Shown piece by piece: positions 9,546-19,598 of a stretch of DNA of 64,000 nucleotides. The position numbers and the translations under genes are program-made. Under the pieces are notes generated by a model, which worked only from the letters and a program-made list of their open reading frames with translations, searched no databases and was not told the DNA's origin. The stretch's first letter is position 1; each line of letters begins with the position of its first letter. Source of the DNA: Alkaliphilus sp. NP8 (GTDB lineage: Bacteria > Bacillota > Clostridia > Peptostreptococcales > Natronincolaceae); assembly GCA_015978205.1 (NCBI GenBank), contig JADWMM010000027.1, positions 1-64,000 on the forward strand, in the 5' to 3' direction.

Positions 9546-10799
9546 ATGAAAACAAAAAGCGGTATTATATTTTTAATAATTATTGCTGTTTTAGGATTAT
9601 CCATATTTACGGCTTTTAATGGCTTAGAAATTGGAGAATTTAAAATAAATCCTGTAAAAGACTCAGTTAAGCAAGGACTGGATTTAAAAGGTGGGGTTTA
9701 TGTTGTTTATGAAGCACAAACAGATAAAACAGGTGCTGAATTGGATCAATTAATAGAACAGGTCGTAGAAGTGTTCAGTAGACGTGTAGATGGTATGGGA
9801 CTTACAGAACCTTCAATTATGAGAGAAGGAGAAAAAAGAATTCGTGTTGAACTACCAGGAGTAGAAGATGCTCAAGATGCTATTAACACAATTGGTAAGA
9901 CTGCACAACTTAAATTTGTTACTACAGATAATGAAGTTGTAGTTACAGGAAGCAATGTGGTCAAAGCGCAGGCGACACTTGGGCCTGGTGAAAGACCTCA
10001 GGTAAGTTTACAACTTGATAAAGAGGGAGCAGAGAAATTCGCAGAAGTAACTGGAGAGTTAGCAAAGTTGAATAACGATATGGATAAAATAATATCTATT
10101 ATATTAGATGGTGAAGTAATTTCCACTCCAGTAGTTAATGATGAAATTCCTGATGGAGAAGCTTCTATTTCTGGCAACTTTACTATAGAAAGTGCTTCAG
10201 AACTAGCTACGTTAATTAGAGCAGGTTCTCTACCAGTAGATTTAAAAGAAGTTCGAACTTCAACAACAACAGCTACTTTAGGAGAAAATGCGTTAAATAA
10301 AAGTGTACAAGCTGCAATGATAGGAATTATTCTTGTATTCTTATTTATGATTATTTTTTATAAAATACCAGGTTTAGTATCAAGTATTGCACTTTCAATA
10401 TATATATTACTTGTGCTAGGAATTATGATTTTATTAAATGCAACGTTTACATTACCAGGAATAGCTGCTTTAATTCTTTCTATAGGTATGGCAGTAGATG
10501 CTAATGTTATTATTTTCGAAAGAATTAAGGAAGAAATTAGAGTAGGAAAAACAGTAAGAGTAGCAATAGATTCAGGATTTAAGCGAGCGATGTCCTCTAT
10601 TTTAGATGCTAATATAACTACCCTTATATCTGGAGCGGTATTGTATCAATTTGGTACAGGCCCTGTTAGAGGTTTTGCGATTACATTAATAATTGGTATT
10701 GTTGCAAGTATGTTTACTGCTGTTATAGTTACAAAATTCTTATTAAAACTATTTGTAGGAATGGACCTAGCTAAAAACAGCAAGCTATACGGAGCATAG
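9546..10799 (+). CDS. secD: Protein translocase subunit SecD
   Basis: SecD, with SecF, uses the ion gradient to complete SecYEG-mediated protein export. The 417-aa protein has an N-terminal transmembrane helix. The periplasmic P1 region follows (QGLDLKGGVYVVYE; VVEVFSRRVDGMGLTEP). Then come a compact head and a five-helix RND-like membrane block starting near residue 255. That block includes the conserved DANVIIFERIKEE motif. It is shorter than proteobacterial SecD, as is usual in Firmicutes. It is followed after 13 nt by secF. Confidence 0.96.
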   Translation: MKTKSGIIFLIIIAVLGLSIFTAFNGLEIGEFKINPVKDSVKQGLDLKGGVYVVYEAQTDKTGAELDQLIEQVVEVFSRRVDGMGLTEPSIMREGEKRIRVELPGVEDAQDAINTIGKTAQLKFVTTDNEVVVTGSNVVKAQATLGPGERPQVSLQLDKEGAEKFAEVTGELAKLNNDMDKIISIILDGEVISTPVVNDEIPDGEASISGNFTIESASELATLIRAGSLPVDLKEVRTSTTTATLGENALNKSVQAAMIGIILVFLFMIIFYKIPGLVSSIALSIYILLVLGIMILLNATFTLPGIAALILSIGMAVDANVIIFERIKEEIRVGKTVRVAIDSGFKRAMSSILDANITTLISGAVLYQFGTGPVRGFAITLIIGIVASMFTAVIVTKFLLKLFVGMDLAKNSKLYGA

Positions 10800-10812
10800 A
10801 GGGGGGACAAGT

Positions 10813-11682
10813 ATGAATATTGTACAAAAACAAAAAATATGGTTTTCTATTTCCGGGGCAATTATAATATTAGGATTAGTTCTAGGTCTTGTAAGAGGCC
10901 TTAATTTTGGAATAGACTTTACTGGTGGAACTTTAATGGAAATAGAACTTCATGAATATATACCTACAGAAGAAATAAGAGAAATTGTTAATGAATATGA
11001 TGAAAGTGCTAGTATTAATATGTTAGGAACTGAAAAAACAACGATTCAAATTAGAATGAATGAAGATTTTAATACTAATGAACGTGCAGAAATATTTGAA
11101 GATTTTAAGGAAAAATATGATCTGGCAGATGAAGATTTTCTAAGAGCAGATCAGTTTGGACCTTCAATAGGCAAAGAAACTCAAAGAAAAGCCATAATTT
11201 CAATAATCTTGGCTTCTATAGGAATGTTAATATATATTACATTTAGATTTGAGTTAAGCTTTGCTGTTTCGGCTATTATTGCTTTGGTTCACGATGTTTT
11301 AGTAGTATTATCTATTTACTCTATATTTAATATACCTGTAAATAACTCTTTTGTAGCTGCGATTTTAGCTGTTGTAGGTTACTCTATAAACGATACTATT
11401 GTAATATTTGATAGAATTAGGGAAAATCTTAAATTTGCTAAGAAAGTAGATTATGTTGATGTATCTAATAATACTATTTCGCAAACAATTACTCGTTCTA
11501 TAAATACATCAATAACAACGCTTCTTACTGTTGGCGCTTTATACATTTTCGGTGTAGAATTAATTAGAGAATTTGCATTACCGCTATTAGCAGGTGTTAT
11601 GACAGGAACATATTCTTCTATTTTCATAGCAAGTCCTATATGGGTTATGTTTAAAAATAAAAAGAAATTAAAGCATAGATAA
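10813..11682 (+). CDS. secF: Protein translocase subunit SecF
   Basis: The 289-aa SecF has one N-terminal helix, the GIDFTGGTLMEIEL P1-like motif, and a five-helix block with the signature SINDTIVIFDRIREN. It works as a complex with SecD and YajC. SecD and SecF are separate proteins here, unlike the fused SecDF of Bacillus. The ribosome binding site is AGGGGGG, and a terminator closes the unit. Confidence 0.96.
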   Translation: MNIVQKQKIWFSISGAIIILGLVLGLVRGLNFGIDFTGGTLMEIELHEYIPTEEIREIVNEYDESASINMLGTEKTTIQIRMNEDFNTNERAEIFEDFKEKYDLADEDFLRADQFGPSIGKETQRKAIISIILASIGMLIYITFRFELSFAVSAIIALVHDVLVVLSIYSIFNIPVNNSFVAAILAVVGYSINDTIVIFDRIRENLKFAKKVDYVDVSNNTISQTITRSINTSITTLLTVGALYIFGVELIREFALPLLAGVMTGTYSSIFIASPIWVMFKNKKKLKHR

Positions 11683-11718
11683 TGTCTAAAATATATAAAG
11701 ATTTATTTAATATAAAAT

Positions 11719-11750
11719 ATAAAGACAGCGATAGCTGTCTTTATTAATTT
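11719..11750 (+). terminator. Terminator of secD-secF
   Basis: ATAAAGACAGC (11719-11729) pairs perfectly with GCTGTCTTTAT (11734-11744) around a GATA tetraloop, followed by a T-rich tail. Confidence 0.85.
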
Positions 11751-11829
11751 AAAAATAAAAGGCAAAATTAATACTATATAATGCATAGATTTTTTTGAAC
11801 TAAGTTCTAAAGGAAGGGAGATTAATTTT

Positions 11830-13593
11830 TTGAGAAAATGGTTAATTAAGAATAAGAAATTTGATTATGAAACAATGGCTAATAAATATAAAATAAATCC
11901 AGTTATTACTAAGTTACTTGTTAATAGAGATATAACAGAAGATAATTTAGTTAATGCTTTTATTAACCCTAGTTTACAAAATCTGCATGATCCTAAAGAA
12001 CTAAAAGATTTAGAAAAAGCTGTAGAAATAACTAAAAGAAAAATTAAAAGCAAAACTAAAATAAGAATTATAGGTGATTACGATGTAGATGGTGTTATAA
12101 GTAGCTTTATACTTGTAAAAGCATTAAGAAGATGTGGAGCAGATGTAGATTATGAAATTCCAGATAGAATAAAAGATGGGTATGGAATAAACATAGATAT
12201 TATAGATAAAGCGAAAGAAGATAATATAGATACTATTATTACTTGTGACAATGGAATATCTGCAATAGAACCTATAAATTATGCCAAAGACCTAGGAATG
12301 ACAGTTATAGTAACAGATCATCACGATATACCATTTGTAGAAGATGAAGAAGGAAACAGAACGTATGTAAGCTCTAAAGCAGATGCTATAATAAATCCTA
12401 AGCAAATAGAGTGTAACTATAAATTTGAAAACTTATGTGGAGCAGGTGTAGCTTTTAAATTTATACAAGTGCTATATGAAGAACTAGAGATTGATATTGA
12501 AGAAAGCTATGATTTAATAGAATTTGTAGCTATTGCGACGGTTTGTGATGTAGTTGATTTAATAGATGAAAATAGAATAATTGTAAAATATGGGTTAGAA
12601 TCTATTAATAATACAGATAATTTAGGTTTGAAATCTTTAATTAAAGAAACTGGAATAGAAAACAAAAAAATATCAACTTATCATTTAGGTTTTGTAATAG
12701 GACCTTGTATAAATGCTTCTGGTAGGTTAGATACTGCAAAAAAAGGTCTTAAGCTTTTACTTGCACATGATTTAGAAAAAGCTACTGTTTTAGCAAAGGA
12801 ACTCTATGACTTAAATGTAGAAAGAAAAGAAATGACATATGAAGGTGTAGATAAAGCTATCGAACTAGTTGAAAATACAGATATAAAAAATCATAAAATA
12901 TTTGTGATTTATATTCCAGAAATACATGAAAGTTTAGCTGGTATTATAGCAGGAAGAATAAGAGAAAAATATAATGTTCCAACTATTATACTGACAAAAT
13001 CCGAAGAAGGTGTTAAAGGCTCAGGAAGATCGATAGAGTGTTATAACATGTTTGAAGAACTATTAAAATGTAAGGATATATTAACTAAATTTGGTGGTCA
13101 CCCTATGGCTGCAGGATTATCTTTAGAAGAAAACAATATTGACTTACTTAGAGAAAAACTTAATGAAGTTACAGAGTTAACAGATGATGATTTAATTCCT
13201 ACTGTTAATCTTGATATGAGATTACCTTTAGATTATATTAATCATAATTTTATAAATGATTTAGAGAAACTAGAACCTTTTGGAAAAGGCAATAGAAAGC
13301 CTTTATTTGGAGAAAAAAATACTAAAATTGTAAAAGGAAATCTAATAGGTAAAAATAAGAATGTATTGAAGTTAAAGCTATTATCTAGTAATGGTAAATT
13401 AAAAGAAGGAATATATTTTGGTCCTATAGAAGAGTTTGAAGAAGCAGTAAATAAAAAATATGGATCTGATGAGTTAAATAACTTATATAATGGTATAAAT
13501 ACTGATATAAGTTTAGATATAGCTTTTTATCCCAATATTAATAAATATAATGGGAATAGTAATATTCAAATAACTATTCAAAATTTTAGATAA
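11830..13593 (+). CDS. recJ: Single-stranded-DNA-specific exonuclease RecJ
   Basis: RecJ is a 5'-3' ssDNA exonuclease of the DHH family used in recombination and mismatch repair. The 587-aa product shows GDYDVDG (motif I), CDNG, VTDHHDIP (DHH motif) and the DHHA1 region with GHPMAAGLSL. A C-terminal OB-fold follows. It starts at TTG, with AAGGGAG about 10 nt upstream. The nearest ATG (11838) is out of frame. It stands between terminator-like structures and may be transcribed on its own. Confidence 0.94.
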   Translation: MRKWLIKNKKFDYETMANKYKINPVITKLLVNRDITEDNLVNAFINPSLQNLHDPKELKDLEKAVEITKRKIKSKTKIRIIGDYDVDGVISSFILVKALRRCGADVDYEIPDRIKDGYGINIDIIDKAKEDNIDTIITCDNGISAIEPINYAKDLGMTVIVTDHHDIPFVEDEEGNRTYVSSKADAIINPKQIECNYKFENLCGAGVAFKFIQVLYEELEIDIEESYDLIEFVAIATVCDVVDLIDENRIIVKYGLESINNTDNLGLKSLIKETGIENKKISTYHLGFVIGPCINASGRLDTAKKGLKLLLAHDLEKATVLAKELYDLNVERKEMTYEGVDKAIELVENTDIKNHKIFVIYIPEIHESLAGIIAGRIREKYNVPTIILTKSEEGVKGSGRSIECYNMFEELLKCKDILTKFGGHPMAAGLSLEENNIDLLREKLNEVTELTDDDLIPTVNLDMRLPLDYINHNFINDLEKLEPFGKGNRKPLFGEKNTKIVKGNLIGKNKNVLKLKLLSSNGKLKEGIYFGPIEEFEEAVNKKYGSDELNNLYNGINTDISLDIAFYPNINKYNGNSNIQITIQNFR

Positions 13594-13728
13594 AATTTAT
13601 ATATTATTGTTTAAGCTTGTTGATAAAATTATATATAAAAGATATAATAGTATTAAAAAATAAAAAATACCAATATAATTATTTTAAATATATATATGGT
13701 TATAATTGCTACAGGGAGGATAAAATTA

Positions 13729-14247
13729 ATGGATTTTAAAAGCAAAATAAGAGTTATTGAAAATTTTCCTAAGGAAGGTATAAGTTTTAAGGATATTACT
13801 ACTATTCTTAAAGATGGAGAATATTTAAGACAGGTTGTAGATGAACTATCAAATCAATTGAAAGATTTAAATGTAGATATAATAGTAGGCCCAGAGGCTA
13901 GAGGTTTTTTAGTTGGAACACCAGTTGCTTATAATTTAGGAATTGGGTTTGTACCTATAAGAAAACCTGGGAAGCTACCTGCTGAAACTTTGACTTATGA
14001 ATATGACCTTGAATATGGAACAGACTCTTTACAAATACATAAAGATGCAATAAAGCCAGGACAAAGAGTAGCTATACTAGATGATCTTTTAGCTACTGGT
14101 GGAACAGTATTAGCTACTACTAAGCTTATTGAAGAACTCGGTGGAGAAGTAGTTTCAGTTAATTTTTTAATTGAATTAACTGGTCTTAAAGGAAGAGAGA
14201 TATTAAAAAAATATGATGTACAGTCGTTAGTTAAATACGAATTTTAA
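13729..14247 (+). CDS. apt: Adenine phosphoribosyltransferase
   Basis: Apt salvages adenine to AMP with PRPP. The ATG at 13729 follows GGGAGGA, giving 172 residues. The longer in-frame start at 13696 lacks a ribosome binding site. The PRPP-binding motif [13 protein letters not shown] and the flexible loop [19 protein letters not shown] are both present. recJ-apt-relA is a conserved Firmicute order. A 16-bp hairpin separates it from relA. Confidence 0.95.
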   Translation: MDFKSKIRVIENFPKEGISFKDITTILKDGEYLRQVVDELSNQLKDLNVDIIVGPEARGFLVGTPVAYNLGIGFVPIRKPGKLPAETLTYEYDLEYGTDSLQIHKDAIKPGQRVAILDDLLATGGTVLATTKLIEELGGEVVSVNFLIELTGLKGREILKKYDVQSLVKYEF

Positions 14248-14256
14248 AAATAGACA

Positions 14257-14298
14257 TATAATAATAAGCATCTAAACAAATTGATGCTTATTATTATA
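14257..14298 (+). terminator. Hairpin between apt and relA
   Basis: TATAATAATAAGCATC (14257-14272) is the exact reverse complement of 14283-14298, a 16-bp stem with a 10-nt loop. It is AT-rich without a separate T-tract, so it is probably a terminator or attenuating hairpin. Confidence 0.6.
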
Positions 14299-14345
14299 CT
14301 ATATATTGTGCTATTAGATGCTACTGAAGAGGGTGATTTTATATT

Positions 14346-16517
14346 ATGCTACAAAACTTGATAAGTAAAATAGAAGAATATAATCCGCATTGTGATGTCG
14401 AACTTATTATTAAAGCTTATAACTTTGCAGAAAATGCACATCAAGGCCAATACAGGAAATCAGGCGAAAAGTATTTTATTCATCCTGTAGAAGTAGCTAA
14501 GATTTTAATAGAATTGCGAATGGATAGTAGTACTATTGCTGCTGCTCTGTTACATGATGTTATTGAAGATACTGCATACGGATATGAAAAAGTTCAAAAG
14601 GAATTTGGACAAGAAATAGTAGAATTAGTAGATGGTGTAACTAAATTAACTCGTCTATCTTTTAACTCTAAGGAAGAAAGACAAGCGGAGAACCTTAGAA
14701 AAATGGTATTAGCTATGGCTAAAGATATAAGGGTTATTTTAATAAAACTGGCAGATAGACTACATAATATGAGAACTTTAAAATATCATAAAGAAGCAAA
14801 GCGTAGGGAAAAAGCTATAGAAACTTTAGAAATATTTGCACCTATTGCTCATAGATTAGGTATTTCTAGAATTAAATGGGAACTAGAAGATATATGCTTA
14901 AGATATATTGATGAAGACGGATATTATGAATTAGTAGAAAAAGTAGCAAGTAAAAGACGTGATCGGGAACAAGTTATAGAAAAAGTAATAGATGTTTTAG
15001 AAGATAAATTACAAGAAGTAAATATTGAAAATGAAATTACAGGTAGACCTAAACATTTCTATAGTATATATAAAAAAATGCAGTATCAAAATAAATCCTT
15101 TGATGAAATCTTTGACTTTTTAGCAGTAAGAGTAATAGTAGATAATATAAAGGATTGTTATGGAGTGTTAGGCGTTGTGCATACAATATGGAAACCGATT
15201 CCTGGAAGATTTAAAGATTATATTGCTATGCCAAAGCCTAATATGTATCAGTCTTTGCATACTACTGTTATTGGTCCTAAGGGAGAACCTTTCGAAATTC
15301 AAATTAGAACTGTAAAAATGCATCAAATTGCTGAATATGGTATTGCTGCCCACTGGAAATATAAAGAAGGAAAAACTGATAATATTAATCAGAATATGGA
15401 CATGAAACTAACTTGGTTAAGACAAATGCTAGAGTGGGAAAAAGATGTAAAAGATCCTAAAGAATTTATGGAATCATTAAAAATAGATTTATTTACTAAT
15501 GAGGTTTTCGTATTTACTCCTAAAGGAGAAGTTGTTAATCTTCCTACAGGGTCAACTCCAGTTGATTTTGCATACAAAATCCATTCAGGTGTAGGAAATT
15601 CATGTGTTGGAGCTAAAGTAGATGGTCGTATAGTTCCATTAGATTATAAATTGAAAAATGGAAACATAGTACAAATATTAACTTCTTCTAACAGTGTAGG
15701 TCCTAGTAGAGATTGGCTAAAGATTGTTAAAAGCTCCCAAGCTAAAACTAAGATTAAGCAATGGTTTAAAAAAGAGCGTAAAGAAGAGAACATAGAAAAG
15801 GGAGAAGAAATAATAGATAAGGAAATAAAACGATTAGGCTTAGTAATCGCCCCTTCAGTCTTAATAAAACTATTGGAAAGTCTTTCGAGAAAATTAGGTT
15901 TTTCTAATGAAGAAGATTTATATGCTGCAATAGGATATGGTGGAATAAGTTTACCGCAAGTGATGCCTAAAATTAAAGAGGCAGCAAGAAAAGAAACTGA
16001 TTATAAGGTACAACCAAAAGAAATACAATCTGTTCCTAAAGAAAGTAATAATAGAAAGAAACACAGTCCTAGCCAGGGAGTTAGGGTAAAAGGCATAGAC
16101 AATATAATGCTTCGTTTTGCTAAATGTTGTAACCCAGTTCCAGGAGATAATATAGTAGGGTATATTACTAAAGGGCGTGGAGTTTCTGTTCATCGTGGTG
16201 ATTGTCCTAATATAATTAATAATACAGAAATTAAAGATAGGTTTATAGAAGTTGAATGGGATACGGATAAAGCTATTTCATTTGAAGTGGAAATACAGAT
16301 TAAAGCTTCGGATAGAAAAGGGCTTTTATCTGAATTAACCTTTTTATTAGGAGAAGCTAAAATTCCTATTAATGCTTTAAATGCCCGTAAAAATAAAGAG
16401 AGTAGTGCTATTTTTAATTTAGTTTTAGAAATAACAGATATTGAACATTTAGATAAAGTAATGAAAAAGCTTAATAATTTAAAAGGTGTTAGAGATGTAT
16501 TTAGAGTAATAACTTAA
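14346..16517 (+). CDS. relA: Bifunctional (p)ppGpp synthetase/hydrolase (RelA/SpoT homolog)
   Basis: This 723-aa long RSH protein makes and degrades the stringent-response alarmones. The N-terminal HD hydrolase domain is intact (H46, and H70-D71 in LLHDVIEDT). The synthetase domain carries the PGRFKDYIAMPKPN and YQSLHTT motifs. TGS (about 390-450), the zinc-finger-like region with the CCNPVPGD motif, and the C-terminal ACT domain (from about 650) follow. It therefore looks bifunctional. dtd follows after 16 nt. Confidence 0.96.
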   Translation: MLQNLISKIEEYNPHCDVELIIKAYNFAENAHQGQYRKSGEKYFIHPVEVAKILIELRMDSSTIAAALLHDVIEDTAYGYEKVQKEFGQEIVELVDGVTKLTRLSFNSKEERQAENLRKMVLAMAKDIRVILIKLADRLHNMRTLKYHKEAKRREKAIETLEIFAPIAHRLGISRIKWELEDICLRYIDEDGYYELVEKVASKRRDREQVIEKVIDVLEDKLQEVNIENEITGRPKHFYSIYKKMQYQNKSFDEIFDFLAVRVIVDNIKDCYGVLGVVHTIWKPIPGRFKDYIAMPKPNMYQSLHTTVIGPKGEPFEIQIRTVKMHQIAEYGIAAHWKYKEGKTDNINQNMDMKLTWLRQMLEWEKDVKDPKEFMESLKIDLFTNEVFVFTPKGEVVNLPTGSTPVDFAYKIHSGVGNSCVGAKVDGRIVPLDYKLKNGNIVQILTSSNSVGPSRDWLKIVKSSQAKTKIKQWFKKERKEENIEKGEEIIDKEIKRLGLVIAPSVLIKLLESLSRKLGFSNEEDLYAAIGYGGISLPQVMPKIKEAARKETDYKVQPKEIQSVPKESNNRKKHSPSQGVRVKGIDNIMLRFAKCCNPVPGDNIVGYITKGRGVSVHRGDCPNIINNTEIKDRFIEVEWDTDKAISFEVEIQIKASDRKGLLSELTFLLGEAKIPINALNARKNKESSAIFNLVLEITDIEHLDKVMKKLNNLKGVRDVFRVIT

Positions 16518-16533
16518 ATAGGGGGTAGTTAGT

Positions 16534-16983
16534 ATGAGAGCTGTAGTACAGAGAATATCTGAAGGGAAAGTTGTTATCGGTGAAAAAACTACTGGTGCTA
16601 TAAATAAAGGGTTATTAGTTTTTTTAGGAGTAACAAATGAAGATACAACTCAAGATGTTAACTATATGGCTGAAAAAATTGTGAATTTAAGAATATTTGA
16701 AGATGAAAATGAAAAATTAAATTTATCAGTTAAAGATATAGAAGGAAAAATTTTAGCTGTTTCTCAATTTACACTTTTAGGTGATTGTAGAAAAGGCAGA
16801 CGACCAAATTTTATAGAAGCTGCTAAACCAGATATGGCTAATGAGCTGTATGAAGCATTTATAAATAAATGTAAAGATCTAGGAATTCAGGTGGAAACTG
16901 GTGTATTCCAAGCACATATGATGGTCCATTCTGTTAATGATGGTCCAGTAACTATGCTAATTGATAGTAAAAAGACGTTTTAA
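16534..16983 (+). CDS. dtd: D-aminoacyl-tRNA deacylase
   Basis: Dtd hydrolyses D-amino acids from mischarged tRNAs. The 149-aa protein starts MRAVVQRI. It has the active-site SQFTLLGD and NDGPVTM motifs (SQFTL and NxGPxT), plus the KGRRPNF segment. The relA-dtd pairing is widely conserved in Firmicutes. The ribosome binding site is GGGGG, and the next gene follows after 12 nt. Confidence 0.95.
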   Translation: MRAVVQRISEGKVVIGEKTTGAINKGLLVFLGVTNEDTTQDVNYMAEKIVNLRIFEDENEKLNLSVKDIEGKILAVSQFTLLGDCRKGRRPNFIEAAKPDMANELYEAFINKCKDLGIQVETGVFQAHMMVHSVNDGPVTMLIDSKKTF

Positions 16984-16995
16984 GGAGGTATTTTC

Positions 16996-17616
16996 ATGTT
17001 TATAGAAAGAATTCCAGCGGGAGTATATGCAGTAAATTGTTACATTTTTGCAGATGATAAAACTAATAAAGCTGTTGTGGTAGATCCAGGTGGCGATGTA
17101 GATAAAATTATTGAAGTATTAGAAAATAATGACTTAAAATTAAATTATATTATATTAACACATGGTCATGGAGATCATATAGGTGGAGTAGAAGAACTAC
17201 GAGACAAAACTCAAGCTCCAATATATATTCATAAAGATGATGCATATATGTTAAGGGATGCTAATATTAATCATTCTACTGCAATTGTAGGTTCTAAAGT
17301 AGAAATAGAACCAGATCACTTACTAGAAGATGGAGAAGCTTTAGATTTAGGAGAACTAAAGCTTAATTTTATTCATACGCCAGGACATACTAAAGGCGGA
17401 ATGTGCATTGAAGTTGAAAACGCACTATTCACTGGAGATACTTTGTTTGCTAACTCTATTGGAAGAACTGATTTAGAAGGTGGGAACCAAGAAGAGTTAA
17501 TAGACTCTATAAAAAATAAGTTATTTGTGTTAAATGAAGAGCTAACTGTTTTCCCAGGACATGGGCCAGCATCTACTCTTAGAATTGAAAAAGCTACAAA
17601 TCCATATATAAGGTAA
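16996..17616 (+). CDS. Metallo-beta-lactamase-fold hydrolase (glyoxalase II-like)
   Basis: The 206-aa product carries the metal-binding HxHxDH motif (H56, H58, D60, H61). Further metal ligands lie in HTPGHTKGGM, FTGDTLF and FPGHGP. This is the short YcbL/YqgX type of the family, usually called hydroxyacylglutathione hydrolase-like. The substrate is not known, and clostridia often lack glutathione. It lies in the relA-dtd-hemZ run with a TAAGGAGG site. Confidence 0.9.
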   Translation: MFIERIPAGVYAVNCYIFADDKTNKAVVVDPGGDVDKIIEVLENNDLKLNYIILTHGHGDHIGGVEELRDKTQAPIYIHKDDAYMLRDANINHSTAIVGSKVEIEPDHLLEDGEALDLGELKLNFIHTPGHTKGGMCIEVENALFTGDTLFANSIGRTDLEGGNQEELIDSIKNKLFVLNEELTVFPGHGPASTLRIEKATNPYIR

Positions 17617-17627
17617 AGTGAAAAATT

Positions 17628-19133
17628 ATGATAAAAGTTATATGTATAGGACATGATTATGAATACGAAATAAAAGAGTTACTAAAGAACTTTTATAAAC
17701 CAAATAAAATAGAAATTAGTTCTATTAACTATGAAGAATATATTGATAAAGAATCTAATATTTATAATGCTGAAGAAACTACATTAATCAGCATATTAGA
17801 AATTAATGTAAATAACATGATTGTTACTTCTAAGCTAAATAGTGGAAAAGAAGTAACAGAACAAGTAATGGAAGAAAAGATAGACAATAAAAGTCATCTA
17901 GAGATAAAGAAGATAAGTAAAAGACTTATTAAAAGAAGTATTTTTAAGCTTCTTACGAAAAGTCAAAATATAAAAGTACCTTGGGGTATTTTAACAGGGA
18001 TTAGACCTACTAAAATAGTACATGAATTATTAGAAAAAGGTATTAGTGAAGAAAATATATTTTCTATTCTAAAGAATGAATACTGTATAAATAATAGTAA
18101 AGCACAACTGTTGATGGATGTTGCAAAAATAGAGCATAAATTTGTATATCCTATTGATGAATCTAAGGTTAGTATTTATATTAGCATACCTTTTTGTCCT
18201 ACAAGATGTTTATATTGCTCATTTCCGTCTAATCCGTTAAAACAAGCTTCACATTTAGTAGATGATTACGTACAAGCTTTATGTATAGAGATTAAGGAAG
18301 TAGCAAAATTGATTAAAGAATCAGGTAAAACGGTTCAAACTATTTACATAGGAGGAGGAACTCCTACTACACTTTCGGTTAAACAATTTGAAAAAATATT
18401 TAATGCTATAAATGCAAATATTGATTTATGTAATCTAGAAGAATTTACAGTTGAGGCAGGAAGGCCAGATACAATAGATTATGAGAAACTTAAATTCTTA
18501 AAAGAATCTAATATTACTCGATTAAGTATTAATCCTCAAACAATGAATGACTGCACATTAAAGGAAATAGGAAGAGAGCACACTGTTAAAGATTTAATAG
18601 AAAGCTATAAAATTGCAACTGAAGTAGGGTTTGTAAATATTAATATGGATATAATAATTGGACTTCCAGGTGAAGACTCTAAAATGGTAGAGTATACTAT
18701 GAATGAAATAGATAAGCTTTCTCCAACTAATTTAACAGTACACACTTTAGCTATTAAAAGAGCTTCTAGGTTGAAAGAAAAGGAAAAAGAATATTCATTA
18801 ACAGAAGCAAATAAAGTAATAGATATGCTTAATATAACTAAAAATTATGCAGAAACTATGGGATTTAAACCATATTATATGTATAGACAAAAGCATATGG
18901 TAGGAAACCTTGAGAATATAGGCTATGCTAAACCAGGGTATGAGTGTATATATAATATACAAATTATGGAAGAGAAGCAAACTATTATAGCTTTAGGAGC
19001 TGGAGGTGCATCTAAATTTACATACCCAGCTGAAAATAGATTAGAACGTGTTCCAAATGTGAAAAATTTAGAACATTATATTAATCGAGTAGATGAAATG
19101 GTTCAAAGAAAAAGAAAGTTTTTAATTGTATAA
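17628..19133 (+). CDS. hemZ: HemZ/HemN-family radical SAM protein
   Basis: The 501-aa protein has a roughly 180-residue N-terminal region typical of HemZ and then a HemN-type radical SAM core. Cluster ligands are C190, C194 and C197 (CPTRCLYC), followed by the GGGTPT motif. Members are annotated as oxygen-independent coproporphyrinogen III oxidase-like. No other heme genes are visible in the window, so the substrate here is uncertain. The MBL-hemZ-hisS-aspS order is common in clostridia. Confidence 0.85.
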   Translation: MIKVICIGHDYEYEIKELLKNFYKPNKIEISSINYEEYIDKESNIYNAEETTLISILEINVNNMIVTSKLNSGKEVTEQVMEEKIDNKSHLEIKKISKRLIKRSIFKLLTKSQNIKVPWGILTGIRPTKIVHELLEKGISEENIFSILKNEYCINNSKAQLLMDVAKIEHKFVYPIDESKVSIYISIPFCPTRCLYCSFPSNPLKQASHLVDDYVQALCIEIKEVAKLIKESGKTVQTIYIGGGTPTTLSVKQFEKIFNAINANIDLCNLEEFTVEAGRPDTIDYEKLKFLKESNITRLSINPQTMNDCTLKEIGREHTVKDLIESYKIATEVGFVNINMDIIIGLPGEDSKMVEYTMNEIDKLSPTNLTVHTLAIKRASRLKEKEKEYSLTEANKVIDMLNITKNYAETMGFKPYYMYRQKHMVGNLENIGYAKPGYECIYNIQIMEEKQTIIALGAGGASKFTYPAENRLERVPNVKNLEHYINRVDEMVQRKRKFLIV

Positions 19134-19207
19134 AAAATCATTTTTTTCGATATAATTTAAAATATAGTTACAAAATCAAAATTTTATTTGCTTAAATTAT
19201 TTATGCA

Positions 19208-19236
19208 TTGACAATATATAGATAAAAATATATAAT
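19208..19236 (+). promoter_or_regulatory. Consensus sigma-A promoter of the hisS-aspS operon
   Basis: TTGACA (19208-19213), a 17-nt spacer and TATAAT (19231-19236) match the housekeeping consensus exactly. The start near 19243 leads directly into the T-box leader. Confidence 0.85.
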
Positions 19237-19258
19237 TTTAAAAAGTAATAAATAAAGA

Positions 19259-19503
19259 TATTGCTTTGATTAGGAATAGTAGTTAAGTCTCATGTTTTAG
19301 CGAGTCGAGGGTGGTGTAAGCTCGATACAATAGAACTTAACGAAGACACCTATGAGCAGATTTTCTGAAATTTAGTAGGGAAATCCGTGAACCTGCGTTA
19401 AAGGTAAGGTGGGATTAATCCAACTAGGGTGGTACCGCGGGAAGTTAATAACCTCTCGTCCCTTAATACTAAGTGTTGTATTTAGGGATGCTGAGGTTTT
19501 TTT
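19259..19503 (+). promoter_or_regulatory. T-box riboswitch leader of hisS-aspS
   Basis: The T-box antiterminator sequence AGGGTGGTACCGCGG is at 19426-19440. A terminator with arms near 19450-19464 and 19483-19498 and a run of seven T follows. In stem I, GTTAAGT (19282-19288) pairs with ACTTAAC (19335-19341). The specifier-side strand then reads GAAGACACC (19342-19350), holding overlapping GAC (Asp) and CAC (His) triplets. T-boxes sense uncharged tRNA to antiterminate. Both amino acids match the two genes downstream. Confidence 0.93.
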
Positions 19504-19598
19504 ATATCCAAATTGTATTTCATAAAAATGCTACATATAAATAGTTTAGTATTTTTCATCAAATAACGTATTAAATAACATAGAATGGAGGAATTAAA

